DNA of 64,000 bases from Novosphingobium aureum (lineage in GTDB: Bacteria > Pseudomonadota > Alphaproteobacteria > Sphingomonadales > Sphingomonadaceae), in the NCBI RefSeq assembly GCF_015865035.1, contig NZ_JADZGI010000001.1:2232001-2296000 (forward strand), given 5' to 3'. Positions 1-8,829 of the stretch are shown in pieces (positions within the stretch are counted from its first letter, which is position 1; each line of letters starts with the position of its first letter). The position numbers and the translations under genes are program-made. Under the pieces are notes generated by a model. It was not told the DNA's origin, did no database searches, and worked only from the letters and a program-made list of their open reading frames with translations.

Positions 1-323
1 TCGTCGATGTCGAAGGGCTTGGGAAAGTACTCGAAGGCCCCGGTATCGGTTGCGCGCACCGCCGTATCGAGCGTGTTCTGCGCCGAGAGGATGACTACCG
101 GCATCTCGGGCCAGCGCGCGTGGACTGCACCGATCGTCTCGATGCCGTCGCCATCGGGCAGCATGACATCGGTCACCAGCGCGTCGAAGCGCCGGGTGGC
201 CAGCATGCGGTCGCGCTCGGCGATCGACTGGACGTGGATCACCTGCACCCCCTCGTCGGCCAGCGCGGCATTGATGACGATGGCGATGGAGAGGTCGTCC
301 TCGACCAGCAGGACTTCACTCAT
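1..323 (-). CDS. ntrC: Nitrogen regulation response regulator NtrC (N-terminal receiver, partial)
   Basis: This is the first 107 codons of a two-component response regulator; the rest lies beyond the left edge. The visible part is a complete receiver domain: the acidic pair is E8/D9/D10 in LLVEDD, the phospho-acceptor is D52 in VTDVMLP, and the conserved lysine is in the FPKPFD motif near residue 101. The start ATG overlaps the ntrB stop as ATGA (320-323), so the two are translationally coupled. NtrC is known as a sigma-54 activator of nitrogen assimilation genes phosphorylated by NtrB. The AAA+ and Fis domains that would confirm this are outside the window, so identity rests on the receiver and on the dusB-ntrB-ntrC order. 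Confidence 0.9.
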   Translation of the reverse strand, partial: MSEVLLVEDDLSIAIVINAALADEGVQVIHVQSIAERDRMLATRRFDALVTDVMLPDGDGIETIGAVHARWPEMPVVILSAQNTLDTAVRATDTGAFEYFPKPFDID

Positions 324-1462
324 GACCGGTTCCTCTTGAGGCTCCACTTGCGGCGCTCCCCGGCGAGCGGCAGATGGACCCGGAAATGGGTGAGCCCGGC
401 CTGCTCGTTGCGTTCATGGGTGATGCGCCCGTTCATGTCGCGCACCAGCTTGCGCACGAGCGGGAGGCCAAGCCCCTGCCCCGACTTCTTGCTGGTGACG
501 AAAGGTTCGAAGATATGCTCGCGCAGCGCGCGCGGCACGCCGGGACCATTATCGGAAATGCGTATCTCGATCGGCAGGCGCACCGGCAGCCCGCTGCCCG
601 TAGCGTGCAGTTGCAACCCGCTGGCAAAACGGGTGCGGATCGCGACACGCGGCTCGGGGTTCTCGCGGCAAGCCTCGATGGCATTGGCGAGCAGGTTGAT
701 CAGCACCTGCACCAGCGCGTCGGGACTGCCCAGCACCGGCGGCAGCGAGGGATCGAACTCCTCGACGATACGAACCCCCTTGGGCATCTCGCCGTCGGCG
801 GCGCGGGCGACGTCGATGGCCCGGCGCGCGGCCTCGTGCAGGTTGCACGGCACCACCTCTGGCGCGGTCCGGCGCGAGAGGTCCTGCATGCGCCCGATGA
901 GATCGGCGATGCGGTCGACCTCGGACTTGATCAGCTCGGTGAGCGCGCGGTCCTTTTCCTCGACCTTGCGCGCAAGCAGCTGCGCCGCGCCGCGAATGCC
1001 GGCGAGCGGGTTCTTGATCTCGTGCGCCATGATCTCGGGTCCGCGCAGGACGCTTTCGCCGGCGCTGCCCGAATCGTCTCCCAGCGCCTCGGTCGCGGTA
1101 TTGTCGTGGATCGTGAGCACCTGCCAGCCCGGCGTATCCGCCACCGGGGCGACGTTCATGTCGATGCGCCGCGCACCGAGACGCGGGACGCCCACGATCA
1201 CCTCGCGCGCCGAGATCGGGGTGTCTGGATCGGACAACCGTTCGAACACTCCGGTATCGGAGACCGCGAAGACCGATGCCAGCTCGCATCCGACAAGACG
1301 CCGTTGCGACTGGTCGAAGAACTGCTCGGCAGCCGGGTTCACCGCGGCGATGCGCATGCCCGGCTCGAGCACGATCACCGCCAGCGGCAGGCTGGCCAGG
1401 AGCCGGCCAGCATCGGGAACAGTGCCCGCCTCGTGAGGGCCGACCGCTTCGCCCGGGCTCAT
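320..1462 (-). CDS. ntrB: Nitrogen regulation sensor histidine kinase NtrB
   Basis: A 380-residue soluble histidine kinase with no membrane segment. An N-terminal PAS-like region (about 15-125) is followed by the dimerisation/phospho-acceptor helix MAHEIKNPLAGIRG with H147, then the ATPase part: N box LINLLANAIEA, G1 DNGPG and G2 GQGLGLPL. The HEIKNPLAGIRGAAQLL form of the H box is characteristic of NtrB. It is known to phosphorylate or dephosphorylate NtrC in response to PII. The start overlaps the dusB stop by ATGA and the stop overlaps the ntrC start, giving a three-gene coupled operon as in many alphaproteobacteria. Confidence 0.95.
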   Translation of the reverse strand: MSPGEAVGPHEAGTVPDAGRLLASLPLAVIVLEPGMRIAAVNPAAEQFFDQSQRRLVGCELASVFAVSDTGVFERLSDPDTPISAREVIVGVPRLGARRIDMNVAPVADTPGWQVLTIHDNTATEALGDDSGSAGESVLRGPEIMAHEIKNPLAGIRGAAQLLARKVEEKDRALTELIKSEVDRIADLIGRMQDLSRRTAPEVVPCNLHEAARRAIDVARAADGEMPKGVRIVEEFDPSLPPVLGSPDALVQVLINLLANAIEACRENPEPRVAIRTRFASGLQLHATGSGLPVRLPIEIRISDNGPGVPRALREHIFEPFVTSKKSGQGLGLPLVRKLVRDMNGRITHERNEQAGLTHFRVHLPLAGERRKWSLKRNRS

Positions 1463-2475
1463 GCAGCCTGGCTGTGGCGGTAGGGTGCGTAGAACTCGGC
1501 CAGAGCGCGCAGCACCTCGTCGGGGTCGTCGATGAAGTTGGCCTTGTTGCGGAACTCGGCCGAGCCGTGGATGCCCTTGACGTACCAGCCCAGGTGCTTG
1601 CGTGCCATCTTGACGCCGGTATCGCGCCCATAATGGCTGAGCATGTCCTCGTAGTGCTCGCGGATGATCTCGTACTGCTCACCGAAATCGGGCTCGCGCA
1701 TCAGGCCATTGCCGCGCCACCACTGCATGACCTTGGCGAGAATCCAAGGCTTGCCGTAGGCGCCGCGCCCGATCATCAGCCCGTCGGCGCCCGACTGCTC
1801 GAGCGCGGTGGCGGCATCGTCGATGTCGCAGATGTCGCCATTGACGATGACCGGGATCGAGACCGCGTCCTTGACCCGGCGCACGAACGACCAGTCCGCC
1901 GAGCCCTTGTACATCTGGTTGCGGGTGCGACCGTGGACGGTGATCATCTTCGCGCCCAGATCCTCGGCGATGCGCGCGAGTGCGGGAGCGTTGAGGCTGT
2001 CGTGACACCAGCCCATGCGCATCTTGACGGTGACCGGCACCTTGACAGCCTTGACCGTCGCCTCGATCAGCCGGGTGGCGAGCGGCACGTCGCGCATGAG
2101 CGCGGAGCCGGCATCGCCATTGACGACCTTGCGCACCGGGCAACCCATGTTGATGTCGATGATCGCGGCGCCGCGGTCCTCGACCAGCTTGGCAGCCTCG
2201 CCCATCTGCTCGGGTTCGCAGCCTACCAGCTGCATCGAGACCGGGTCCTCGACCTTGTCCCACATCGCCTTCTGGATCGAGACACGGGTCTCGCGGATCG
2301 CGGCCGGGCTGGCGATCATCTCGGTCACGTTCAGGCCCGAGCCGAAGCCACGCACCATCTTGCGGAACGGCAGGTCGGACACGCCGGTCATCGGCGCGAG
2401 CACGACCGGGCAGTCGATCGTGACGGGGCCGACCTGGATCGGCTTGAGGGACGGCGGAACCGGGATCTGGGTCAT
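1459..2475 (-). CDS. dusB: tRNA-dihydrouridine synthase DusB (NifR3)
   Basis: FMN/NADPH-dependent enzyme that reduces uridine to dihydrouridine in the tRNA D-loop. The 338-residue protein has the TIM-barrel start VVLAPMTGVSDLPFR, the catalytic cysteine C112 in NMGCPVRKVVNG, and the TVHGRTRNQMYKG and NGDI motifs of the family. The ATG at 2475 was chosen because family members start MT-x5-PPSLKPI; an in-frame ATG four codons upstream (2487) is an alternative, and neither has a strong Shine-Dalgarno sequence. It heads the ntrBC operon, the classical nifR3-ntrB-ntrC arrangement, and is divergent from ispDF across an 80-92 bp gap. Confidence 0.93.
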   Translation of the reverse strand: MTQIPVPPSLKPIQVGPVTIDCPVVLAPMTGVSDLPFRKMVRGFGSGLNVTEMIASPAAIRETRVSIQKAMWDKVEDPVSMQLVGCEPEQMGEAAKLVEDRGAAIIDINMGCPVRKVVNGDAGSALMRDVPLATRLIEATVKAVKVPVTVKMRMGWCHDSLNAPALARIAEDLGAKMITVHGRTRNQMYKGSADWSFVRRVKDAVSIPVIVNGDICDIDDAATALEQSGADGLMIGRGAYGKPWILAKVMQWWRGNGLMREPDFGEQYEIIREHYEDMLSHYGRDTGVKMARKHLGWYVKGIHGSAEFRNKANFIDDPDEVLRALAEFYAPYRHSQAA

Positions 2476-2567
2476 GGTATCGATCATGTCTTGTGCAAAT
2501 GTGCCTAAAAAACAGGCAGCACATAGTGGATTGCCCTCGTCCCGGCAAGCGATTACCGGCTGGAGCG

Positions 2568-3755
2568 ATGTCGCAAGTTCCATCCCGAGATCGCCCCGAG
2601 GCGGCGCCCCCGCCGCACAGCGTGGCTGCAATCGTGGTCGCCGCGGGCAAGGGCCTGCGCGCAGGCCAGAGCGTGCCCAAGCAGTTCGCGACCTGGCGCG
2701 GCAAGCCGGTACTCCGCCATTCGGTAGAGGCGCTCGCCACCGCGGGCGTTACCCCGATACTGGTGATGATCCCCGAGGGCGGCGAAGATATCGCCCGCGC
2801 GGCGCTCGCCGGGATCGCAGGCGTGCGCCTCTTGGTGGGGGGCGAGACCCGGCAGGTCTCGGTCCGCCTCGGGCTCGAGGCGCTAGCCGGACAGCCGCCC
2901 GAACGCGTGCTGATCCACGATGCTGCGCGCCCCATCCTGCCCGGCGCTGTCATCGCACGGCTGCTCGCCGCGCTCGAGACGCATCCGGGCGCAATTCCGG
3001 TGCTGCCCGTCGTCGACAGCCTTGCCCATGCCGAACCCGGCGCACAGGGCGAAATGATGGGTGCCAGCGCCAGGCGCGAAAGCCTGCGCCGGGTCCAGAC
3101 GCCGCAAGCGTTCCACTTTCCGCGCATTCTCGCCGCGCACCGCGCCTGGGAGGGCGGCCCCGAAGCGGGTGACGATGCCCAGGTGGCGATGGCCGACGGC
3201 TGCGCGGTCGCTCTCGTCGAAGGAGACGACGTGCTTCACAAGCTTACTTACGCCAGTGATTTCGCCCCGAGCGCCCCACCCTTCCGCGTCGGCTCCGGCT
3301 ACGATGTCCACCGTCTCGAAGAAGGCGAGGAACTGTGGCTTTGCGGCGTGAAGATCGAGCACAGCCACGGCCTTTCCGGGCACAGCGACGCCGACGTGGC
3401 GATCCACGCCCTCGTCGATGCCCTGCTCGGCGCGGTGGGCGCAGGCGACATCGGCCAGCACTTCCCGCCAAGCGATGCGAAATGGAAAGGGGCAGCATCA
3501 GACCGCTTCCTCGCCCATGCGATGAGCCTCGTCGCAGATGCAGGTTATACGCTCGGCAATGCCGACGTGACGATCATCTGCGAGGCACCCAAGATCGGCC
3601 CGCATCGCGACGCCATGCGCAGCCGCCTCGCGCAGATCATGGGCGTCGAGGAAGCCCTCGTCAGCGTCAAGGCAACAACTACCGAGAAACTGGGTTTCAC
3701 AGGTAGGCGCGAAGGCATCGCGGCGCAGGCCGCGGTTGGTCTCGTGCGCCTTTGA
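2568..3755 (+). CDS. ispDF: Bifunctional IspD/IspF of the non-mevalonate isoprenoid pathway
   Basis: A 395-residue fusion of 2-C-methyl-D-erythritol 4-phosphate cytidylyltransferase (IspD, about 17-235) and 2-C-methyl-D-erythritol 2,4-cyclodiphosphate synthase (IspF, 239-395), steps 3 and 5 of the MEP pathway. IspD motifs are VVAAGKGLRAG, VPKQF, IHDAARP and VQTPQAFHF. IspF metal ligands are D246 and H248 in GSGYDVHRL and H280 in DVAIHALVDA; the C-terminal TTTEKLGFTGR motif is intact. The fused form is common in alphaproteobacteria. The start at 2568 has GGAG just upstream and precedes the first conserved strand; an upstream in-frame ATG at 2493 would add an unconserved 25 residues. Confidence 0.96.
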   Translation: MSQVPSRDRPEAAPPPHSVAAIVVAAGKGLRAGQSVPKQFATWRGKPVLRHSVEALATAGVTPILVMIPEGGEDIARAALAGIAGVRLLVGGETRQVSVRLGLEALAGQPPERVLIHDAARPILPGAVIARLLAALETHPGAIPVLPVVDSLAHAEPGAQGEMMGASARRESLRRVQTPQAFHFPRILAAHRAWEGGPEAGDDAQVAMADGCAVALVEGDDVLHKLTYASDFAPSAPPFRVGSGYDVHRLEEGEELWLCGVKIEHSHGLSGHSDADVAIHALVDALLGAVGAGDIGQHFPPSDAKWKGAASDRFLAHAMSLVADAGYTLGNADVTIICEAPKIGPHRDAMRSRLAQIMGVEEALVSVKATTTEKLGFTGRREGIAAQAAVGLVRL

Positions 3756-3784
3756 ACGCGAAATTCCGGCTGGAGATCGAACCC

Positions 3785-4384
3785 ATGGCCCAAGGCAAGA
3801 CAACCCGGATCGCGACCGGCCTGCGCTCGATGCTGGCGCTCGCGGCCGCGCTCGTTCCCGGCGCGGCGATGGCCGCGCAGGAGGGCGCCGCCCAGCAGGC
3901 CTGCCTCTCGCGCGCCGAAGCACAAGCGCTGCTGACTTATTCGCTGCCGCAGGTGATCGACGGCGCCGGCCAGCGCTGTCAGGCCAGCCTTCCCGCCAAT
4001 GCCTATCTGCGCGCGCATCGTGCCGAACTTGTCCAGCGCTATACCGGACAGAAGCCGCGCCACTGGCCTCAGGCGCGCAACGCCTTTCTCAAGCTCGGTG
4101 AACGGGCCGATCCGCGCATGGGCGAGATCGCCCGCCAGCTCCCCGACAAATCGCTGCAACCGCTGGTCGACGCGACCGTCTCGGGCCTCGTCGCACAGAC
4201 GATCAAGCCCGACAGCTGCCCGCAGATCGACCTCGCGATCAGCCTGCTCGCGCCGCTACCGCCCGAGAACACCGCCGGACTGATCGCGCTCTTCGTCGAG
4301 ATCGCGGGCGATGCCGACGAGCTCACCACCCGGCAGAACGGCAAGTCTCCGCTGCCTGGCGGCTTTTCCATCTGCAAGACCTGA
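3785..4384 (+). CDS. Exported protein of unknown function
   Basis: A 199-residue protein with an N-terminal signal peptide (positive MAQGKTTR, hydrophobic stretch about 14-30, probable cleavage after AMAAQ). No family was recognised. The mature part is helical, with single cysteines in QQACLSRAEA, GQRCQA, DSCPQIDL and FSICKT that could pair in the periplasm. The ATG at 3785 follows GGAG by about ten bases; an in-frame TTG at 3752 inside the ispDF stop region lacks such a site. It sits between ispDF and pncC in the same direction with short gaps, so it is probably cotranscribed. Confidence 0.8.
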   Translation: MAQGKTTRIATGLRSMLALAAALVPGAAMAAQEGAAQQACLSRAEAQALLTYSLPQVIDGAGQRCQASLPANAYLRAHRAELVQRYTGQKPRHWPQARNAFLKLGERADPRMGEIARQLPDKSLQPLVDATVSGLVAQTIKPDSCPQIDLAISLLAPLPPENTAGLIALFVEIAGDADELTTRQNGKSPLPGGFSICKT

Positions 4385-4421
4385 TCGCGCGCACCCGCGC
4401 CGCGATCGAGCAAGGATATTC

Positions 4422-4922
4422 ATGGGCAAACAGCTACTCTTCCCCACCGATCTCGTGGAGCTCGCCGAGCGGGTCATCGTCGAGAACAAGGCGCTCGGCC
4501 GCATGATCGCGGTCGCCGAGAGCTGCACCGGCGGCCTCGTGTGCGCGGCGCTGACCGAGGTGCCCGGCTCCTCGAGCGTGCTCGACCGCGGTTTCGTGAC
4601 CTATTCAAACGAGGCCAAGCAGGAAATGCTCGGCGTCCAGACCGACCTGATCGAGGCCTTCGGCGCGGTCTCGCCGGCGACTGCCTGGGCGATGGCGCAG
4701 GGCGCGATCAAGCAGAGCCAGGCCGACGTTGCCGTTGCGATCAGCGGAATTGCCGGTCCCGACGGCGGCAGCGAACTCAAGCCGGTGGGCACCGTGGTCT
4801 TCGCCCGCGCCTTTCGCGGCGATGACGAGGTCAATGCAGAACAGCAGCTGATCGAGGGCAACGACCGCGCCACGATTCGCCACAAGGCCGCGCTCGTCGC
4901 GCTGGAACTGCTGCTGCCCTGA
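4422..4922 (+). CDS. pncC: Nicotinamide-nucleotide amidohydrolase PncC (CinA C-terminal domain)
   Basis: A 166-residue stand-alone CinA C-terminal domain that deamidates nicotinamide mononucleotide to nicotinic acid mononucleotide for pyridine-nucleotide recycling. The hallmark AESCTGG motif (about residues 32-38) containing the catalytic serine and the later ISGIAGPDGGSELKPVGTV motif are both present. The N-terminal molybdopterin-binding-like half of full-length CinA is absent, which is common. The start has AAGGA six bases upstream. It is the last gene of the ispDF group and ends 60 bp before a strong bidirectional terminator. Confidence 0.93.
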   Translation: MGKQLLFPTDLVELAERVIVENKALGRMIAVAESCTGGLVCAALTEVPGSSSVLDRGFVTYSNEAKQEMLGVQTDLIEAFGAVSPATAWAMAQGAIKQSQADVAVAISGIAGPDGGSELKPVGTVVFARAFRGDDEVNAEQQLIEGNDRATIRHKAALVALELLLP

Positions 4923-4982
4923 GATGATGCCGGGTCCGCGGGGCGCGCGTTACTTTTTGTAACCTGCCCTTGAGCACCAACC

Positions 4983-5025
4983 AAAAAGAGCCCGGAGTTA
5001 CCAAATGTAACCCCGGGCTCTTTTT
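4983..5025. terminator. Bidirectional rho-independent terminator between pncC and ratA
   Basis: A 13-bp perfect outer stem (4983-4995 with 5013-5025) plus a 5-bp inner stem GTTAC/GTAAC (4997-5001 with 5007-5011) with one mismatch between them and loop CAAAT. The outer stem begins with five A and ends with five T, so it gives a T-tailed hairpin on both strands, fitting the convergent genes on each side. Confidence 0.9.
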
Positions 5026-5075
5026 GTAACTGCTGCGCTGGAAAGGCTGCGATTGCAACCTCTTGCCGGTGCCGA

Positions 5076-5522
5076 TCAGCTCTCGACCGGCGGGCCGTAG
5101 AGCTCTTCGGCGCGGGTCTCGAAGGCAGCGACCATCTTGCGGAAGGCCTTGTCGAAATACTGTCCCGCAAGCTTCTCGAACAAGGCATTGCGAAACGAGA
5201 AGCGCACGTCGAACTCGATATCGCAGGCAGTCTCGCCGACCGGGTGGAAGGTCCAGACGTTGTCGAGGTCCTTCATCGGCCCATCGACGTAGTGCACGCG
5301 AATCTCGCTCGGGCGGGTCTTCTCGACGCGCGAGGTGAACTTCTCGCGCAGCGCCTTGAAGCCGACCAGCATGTCCGCAACCATCTCGCTCTCGCTGTCC
5401 GAACGCACGCGGGTCGCGACGACCCAGGGCAGGAATTCCTGATAGCGACCGACATCGGCGACGAGGTCGAACATCTGCTCGGCGCTGTAAGGCAGGCGGT
5501 AGGTTTCGTGGATACCGGGCAC
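5076..5522 (-). CDS. RatA/Coq10-family START-domain protein (ubiquinone-binding)
   Basis: A 148-residue polyketide-cyclase/START-like protein of the Coq10/RatA family. The opening PGIHETYRLPYSAEQMF, then LVADVGRYQEFLPWV, and the C-terminal LFEKLAGQYFDKAFRKMV segment are typical. Coq10 homologues bind ubiquinone and aid its delivery to the respiratory chain; RatA of E. coli was also described as a ribosome-association toxin, so the exact role is uncertain. A GTG start at 5522 was chosen because GGGAG lies nine bases upstream and the domain begins immediately after it; the open frame continues upstream without conserved sequence. It lies downstream of lipA on the same strand. Confidence 0.88.
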   Translation of the reverse strand: MPGIHETYRLPYSAEQMFDLVADVGRYQEFLPWVVATRVRSDSESEMVADMLVGFKALREKFTSRVEKTRPSEIRVHYVDGPMKDLDNVWTFHPVGETACDIEFDVRFSFRNALFEKLAGQYFDKAFRKMVAAFETRAEELYGPPVES

Positions 5523-5613
5523 GATCAGAGGCTCCCGAACGCGCACGAAGCTGCCTGACCGGCGCACGACAAAGGGTGTCCGGCGCGGGACAGCATCACG
5601 ACGGCGATGGACA

Positions 5614-6540
5614 TCAACGCGTCTTCCCGGCCAGCTTCGCTTCGCGCGCGGCACGCATCTCGGCAAAGTCATCGCCCGCGTGGTAGCTCGACCGGGTCAG
5701 CGGCGAGGAAGCAACCTGAAGGAAGCCCTTGGCACGCGCGATCGAACCATAGGCATCGAAGGCCTGCGGGGTGACGAATTCCTTGACCTCGGCGTGCTTG
5801 GGCGTCGGGCGCAGGTACTGGCCCATGGTCAGGAAGTCGATGTCCGCGCAACGCATGTCGTCCATGACCTGGTGCACCTCGAGGCGCTCTTCGCCCAGAC
5901 CGAGCATGATGCCCGACTTGGTGAAGATCGCCGGATTGTGCGCCTTGACCTCTTCGAGCAGACGCAGCGAGGCATAGTAGCGCGCGCCGGGACGGATCGT
6001 GGGATAGAGACGCGGCACGGTCTCGAGGTTGTGGTTGAACACGTCGGGTCCGGCAGCGACGATCTTCTCGATCGCCGCGCGCATCTTGCCGCGGAAATCG
6101 GGGGTCAGGATCTCGATCGTGGTCTTGGGTGTCGCCGCGCGCAGCTCCTCGATCACGCGCACGAACTGGTTGGCACCGCCATCGGGCAGGTCGTCACGGT
6201 CGACCGAGGTGATGACGATGTGTTCGAGCCCGGTCTTGAGCGCGAGTTCGGCGACATTGGCCGGCTCTGCGGTGTCGACGCGACCGGGCATGCCGGTCTT
6301 GACGTTGCAGAACGCGCAGGCGCGCGTGCAGGTATCGCCAAGGATCATCACGGTCGCATGTTTCTTGGTCCAGCACTCGCCGATATTCGGGCAGGCTGCT
6401 TCCTCGCACACCGTGTTGAGCTTAAGATCGCGCATCAGCTTGCGCGTTTCGCCGTAGCCGCGCGAGGTCGGCGCCTTGACGCGGATCCAGTCGGGCTTGC
6501 GCTGACGTTCGGGCTTCGGGGCAGAGGAAAGGTCGTTCAT
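5614..6540 (-). CDS. lipA: Lipoyl synthase LipA
   Basis: A 308-residue radical SAM enzyme inserting two sulfurs into protein-bound octanoyl groups to make lipoyl cofactors. The auxiliary cluster motif CEEAACPNIGECW and the radical-SAM motif CTRACAFCNV are both intact, and the C-terminal RSSYHAGDDF motif with the conserved RSS serine is present. The start MNDLSSAPKPER is chosen over an upstream ATG in the same frame (6582), which would add 14 residues unlike the family. Functionally linked to the lipoyl-bearing pyruvate dehydrogenase in the same window (19.5-22 kb). Confidence 0.97.
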   Translation of the reverse strand: MNDLSSAPKPERQRKPDWIRVKAPTSRGYGETRKLMRDLKLNTVCEEAACPNIGECWTKKHATVMILGDTCTRACAFCNVKTGMPGRVDTAEPANVAELALKTGLEHIVITSVDRDDLPDGGANQFVRVIEELRAATPKTTIEILTPDFRGKMRAAIEKIVAAGPDVFNHNLETVPRLYPTIRPGARYYASLRLLEEVKAHNPAIFTKSGIMLGLGEERLEVHQVMDDMRCADIDFLTMGQYLRPTPKHAEVKEFVTPQAFDAYGSIARAKGFLQVASSPLTRSSYHAGDDFAEMRAAREAKLAGKTR

Positions 6541-6677
6541 GGGCCCCAGATAGTCGCTTGGCCGCGCCCATGCCAGCCCCAACTTGCGCGATGGTGAACT
6601 TGGCGGGAACTTGCCAGTCCGGAATTCGATCCTAAGTGCGCATAGCGTAAAAAAGCAAACGTTTCAGGAGCCCCCAG

Positions 6678-7331
6678 ATGAGCAATGCCCCCTCTCCCGT
6701 TCTCGACACCCTGCTCGAGGGCTACCGCCGCTTTCGCGACACCGGCTGGACACCGCACCGCGAGCGTTGGGACAAGCTCAGCAAGAGCCAGGAACCCGAG
6801 GTCATGGTCATCTCCTGCTCGGACAGCCGCGTCGACCCCAGCCAGATCTTCGACGTCGATCCGGGCGAGATCTTCGTTGTGCGCAACGTCGCCGCGCTCG
6901 TCCCGCCCTACGAGACAACGCCCGGCCACCACGGCGTATCGGCCGCGCTCGAGTTCGCGGTTCAGGTCCTCAAGGTCAAGGAAGTCGTGGTCATGGGCCA
7001 TGGCATGTGCGGCGGTTGCAAGGCCGCGCTCAGCCAGGCGATGCACGGTAACGAGCCGGGTGAAGGCGGCTTCGTCGCCGACTGGATCGCGCTGCTTGAC
7101 GAGGCCCGCGAGGGCGTCGCCAGCGCACACGGCACCTCGGGCCGTGCGGCAGAGCGCGAGATGGAACTGGCCGGCGTGAAGGTCAGCCTCGCCAACCTGC
7201 TCACCTTCCCTTGGGTCGCAGAGAAGGTCGCGAGCGGCGAACTGACCCTGCGCGGCGCGTTCTTCGCGATCTCGGATGGCATCCTGCACCTGCTCGACGA
7301 GGAGAGTGGCGAGTTCAAGCCCGCCGCCTGA
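6678..7331 (+). CDS. Beta-class carbonic anhydrase
   Basis: A 217-residue cytoplasmic enzyme interconverting CO2 and bicarbonate. Zinc ligands are C47 (SCSDSR), H108 and C111 (GHGMCGGC), with the Asp49-Arg51 dyad in CSDSRVD intact. AGGAG lies about eight bases before the ATG. It is transcribed divergently from lipA across 137 bp and followed by two hairpins, so it is probably a single-gene transcript. Confidence 0.96.
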   Translation: MSNAPSPVLDTLLEGYRRFRDTGWTPHRERWDKLSKSQEPEVMVISCSDSRVDPSQIFDVDPGEIFVVRNVAALVPPYETTPGHHGVSAALEFAVQVLKVKEVVVMGHGMCGGCKAALSQAMHGNEPGEGGFVADWIALLDEAREGVASAHGTSGRAAEREMELAGVKVSLANLLTFPWVAEKVASGELTLRGAFFAISDGILHLLDEESGEFKPAA

Positions 7332-7346
7332 GGCTGGCGGCAAGAC

Positions 7347-7384
7347 TGTCCAGCGCCTGACCGAGACCGGTCAGGCGCTGGACA
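7347..7384. terminator. Perfect 16-bp hairpin after carbonic anhydrase gene
   Basis: Arms 7347-7362 and 7369-7384 are perfect inverted repeats with a six-base loop. There is no T run after it, so alone it is an mRNA 3'-end stabiliser or weak terminator; the T-rich hairpin 30 bp downstream is the more likely stop site. Confidence 0.6.
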
Positions 7385-7413
7385 AGGGCAGTTCCAAGGC
7401 CAGACCAACAGAA

Positions 7414-7445
7414 AAAGGGCTGCGCATCGCCATGCGCAGCCCTTT
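7414..7445. terminator. Bidirectional rho-independent terminator
   Basis: A 14-bp perfect stem (7414-7427 with 7432-7445), loop CGCC, beginning with A5 (7412-7416) and ending TTTCTCTTTG. It separates the carbonic anhydrase gene from the converging gene at 7510-8829. Confidence 0.85.
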
Positions 7446-7509
7446 CTCTTTGTCTGTCCGGGTCTCCGGCAGCGCCACGCTTCGAAAAGCGCAGCGCTGC
7501 TAGAACCGA

Positions 7510-8829
7510 TCAGGACTTGCCAGCAGCGTAAGCCGACCAGAGCTTTGCCACGGCCGCCTGGTTGCCGGTGACCTTGGCGAGGTTCGCCTCGGCCTCTGCC
7601 GACTTGCCCTGCATGGCCTGCGCCATGCCAAGGCGCAGCGCGACGGTATTGGCATCAGCACCGGGCATCGTCAGCGCGCGCTGGTAGAAGCCTTCGGCCT
7701 TCGCATACTGGTCGTAGCTGAGGAACACGTCGCCAGCGGCCTTGACCGTCTGCACGGTCGCGCCCGACTTGTTGGCGTCGGCTTCCTGGCTCGGCAGCGA
7801 AGCCTTGTCCGACTTGACGCGCGCCTCGGTCGCGGCCTTCTCGCCGCCGAGGTCGGCGCTGGTCAGCGCACCGGTGGACAGGCCCTGGTTCATGACCTTG
7901 AGCGCCTCGCCCGGATAGGCGCGCGGATCGGCGTTCTCGAGGTATTCAAGGTAGTCGCGCTTGCCCTTCATGCCGCCGCTTGCGTACATCAGGCGCATCA
8001 GGTCGATGTTCTGGTCCTTGGGCAGGCTGGCGAGCTGGCGCACGATCGAGGCGCTGACGTTCCATGCCTCGGGCGAGGGGTAGTACTTGACCAGCATCGC
8101 GGCGTAATCGGACGAGGGCTGCAGCTGCTTGCTGTCGTATGCAGCCTGAAGGGCCGAGCGGATCGCGGTTTCCGAAGGCGCCGTGCCCGCAGCCTGCGCG
8201 GCCTCGATGTCGGCCTTCACCATCGCCAGTGCAGCGTCGGTGTTGCCCGACTTCTTGTAGGCGTCGGCGAGAACCGCGTTGAGCTGGTTGTTGGGATCGT
8301 TGTAACCGGCATCCTTGGCGGCCTTGAGGTAGGTCGCGGCGGTGGCGTAGTCCTGCGCCTGATAGGCAGTGACACCCGCATCGAAGTTAAGCGGACCGAC
8401 ATTCGCGGCAGCGACCTTGCCGCTGTCGAGCATCATCTTGGTCGCACGCAGGCGCGCATCCGAGTTCTTGGTGATGACCGCGTAAGTACGCAGCATCGAG
8501 CCCAGCGCGTTCTTGTCGTCGGGCGTCGAGGCCGAAGCCTCGGCAGCGGTGAAGGCAGCCATCGCATCACCGCCCAGCGCGGCGTCGATCGAGGCCTTGG
8601 CGGCCTGCAGGTCGGCGTCCTGCGGCGGGTTGGGCAGCTTCGCGGTGGCGCCGTTGAGCGCCTCCTGGATCGGGCCTGCAGCCTCGCGGAACTCCTTGGA
8701 GTAGTTGGCCGCACCCTCGTCGGCCTTCTTCTTCGCGGCGAGCGCGGTGGTCGGCGCGAGCGCGACGGCAGCACCGCTCGACAGCGCGACGGCGAGTGCG
8801 ATACGGGAAATCAGGAACTTGCGAGCCAT
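7510..8829 (-). CDS. Exported alanine-rich tetratricopeptide-like protein
   Basis: A 439-residue protein with a clear signal peptide (MARKFLIS, hydrophobic core about 9-30, Ala-rich cleavage region TTALAAKKK). The remainder is helical and degenerate-repeat-like: segments such as AQDYATAATYLKAAKDAGY, NTDAALAMVKADIEAA and YDQYAKAEGFYQRAL resemble TPR helices, one near the middle and others near the C terminus. This implies a periplasmic scaffolding protein; no specific function was recognised. The ATG is preceded by AGGAG about ten bases upstream; the frame is open further upstream but that portion is not protein-like. Convergent with carbonic anhydrase, divergent from gyrA. Confidence 0.82.
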   Translation of the reverse strand: MARKFLISRIALAVALSSGAAVALAPTTALAAKKKADEGAANYSKEFREAAGPIQEALNGATAKLPNPPQDADLQAAKASIDAALGGDAMAAFTAAEASASTPDDKNALGSMLRTYAVITKNSDARLRATKMMLDSGKVAAANVGPLNFDAGVTAYQAQDYATAATYLKAAKDAGYNDPNNQLNAVLADAYKKSGNTDAALAMVKADIEAAQAAGTAPSETAIRSALQAAYDSKQLQPSSDYAAMLVKYYPSPEAWNVSASIVRQLASLPKDQNIDLMRLMYASGGMKGKRDYLEYLENADPRAYPGEALKVMNQGLSTGALTSADLGGEKAATEARVKSDKASLPSQEADANKSGATVQTVKAAGDVFLSYDQYAKAEGFYQRALTMPGADANTVALRLGMAQAMQGKSAEAEANLAKVTGNQAAVAKLWSAYAAGKS

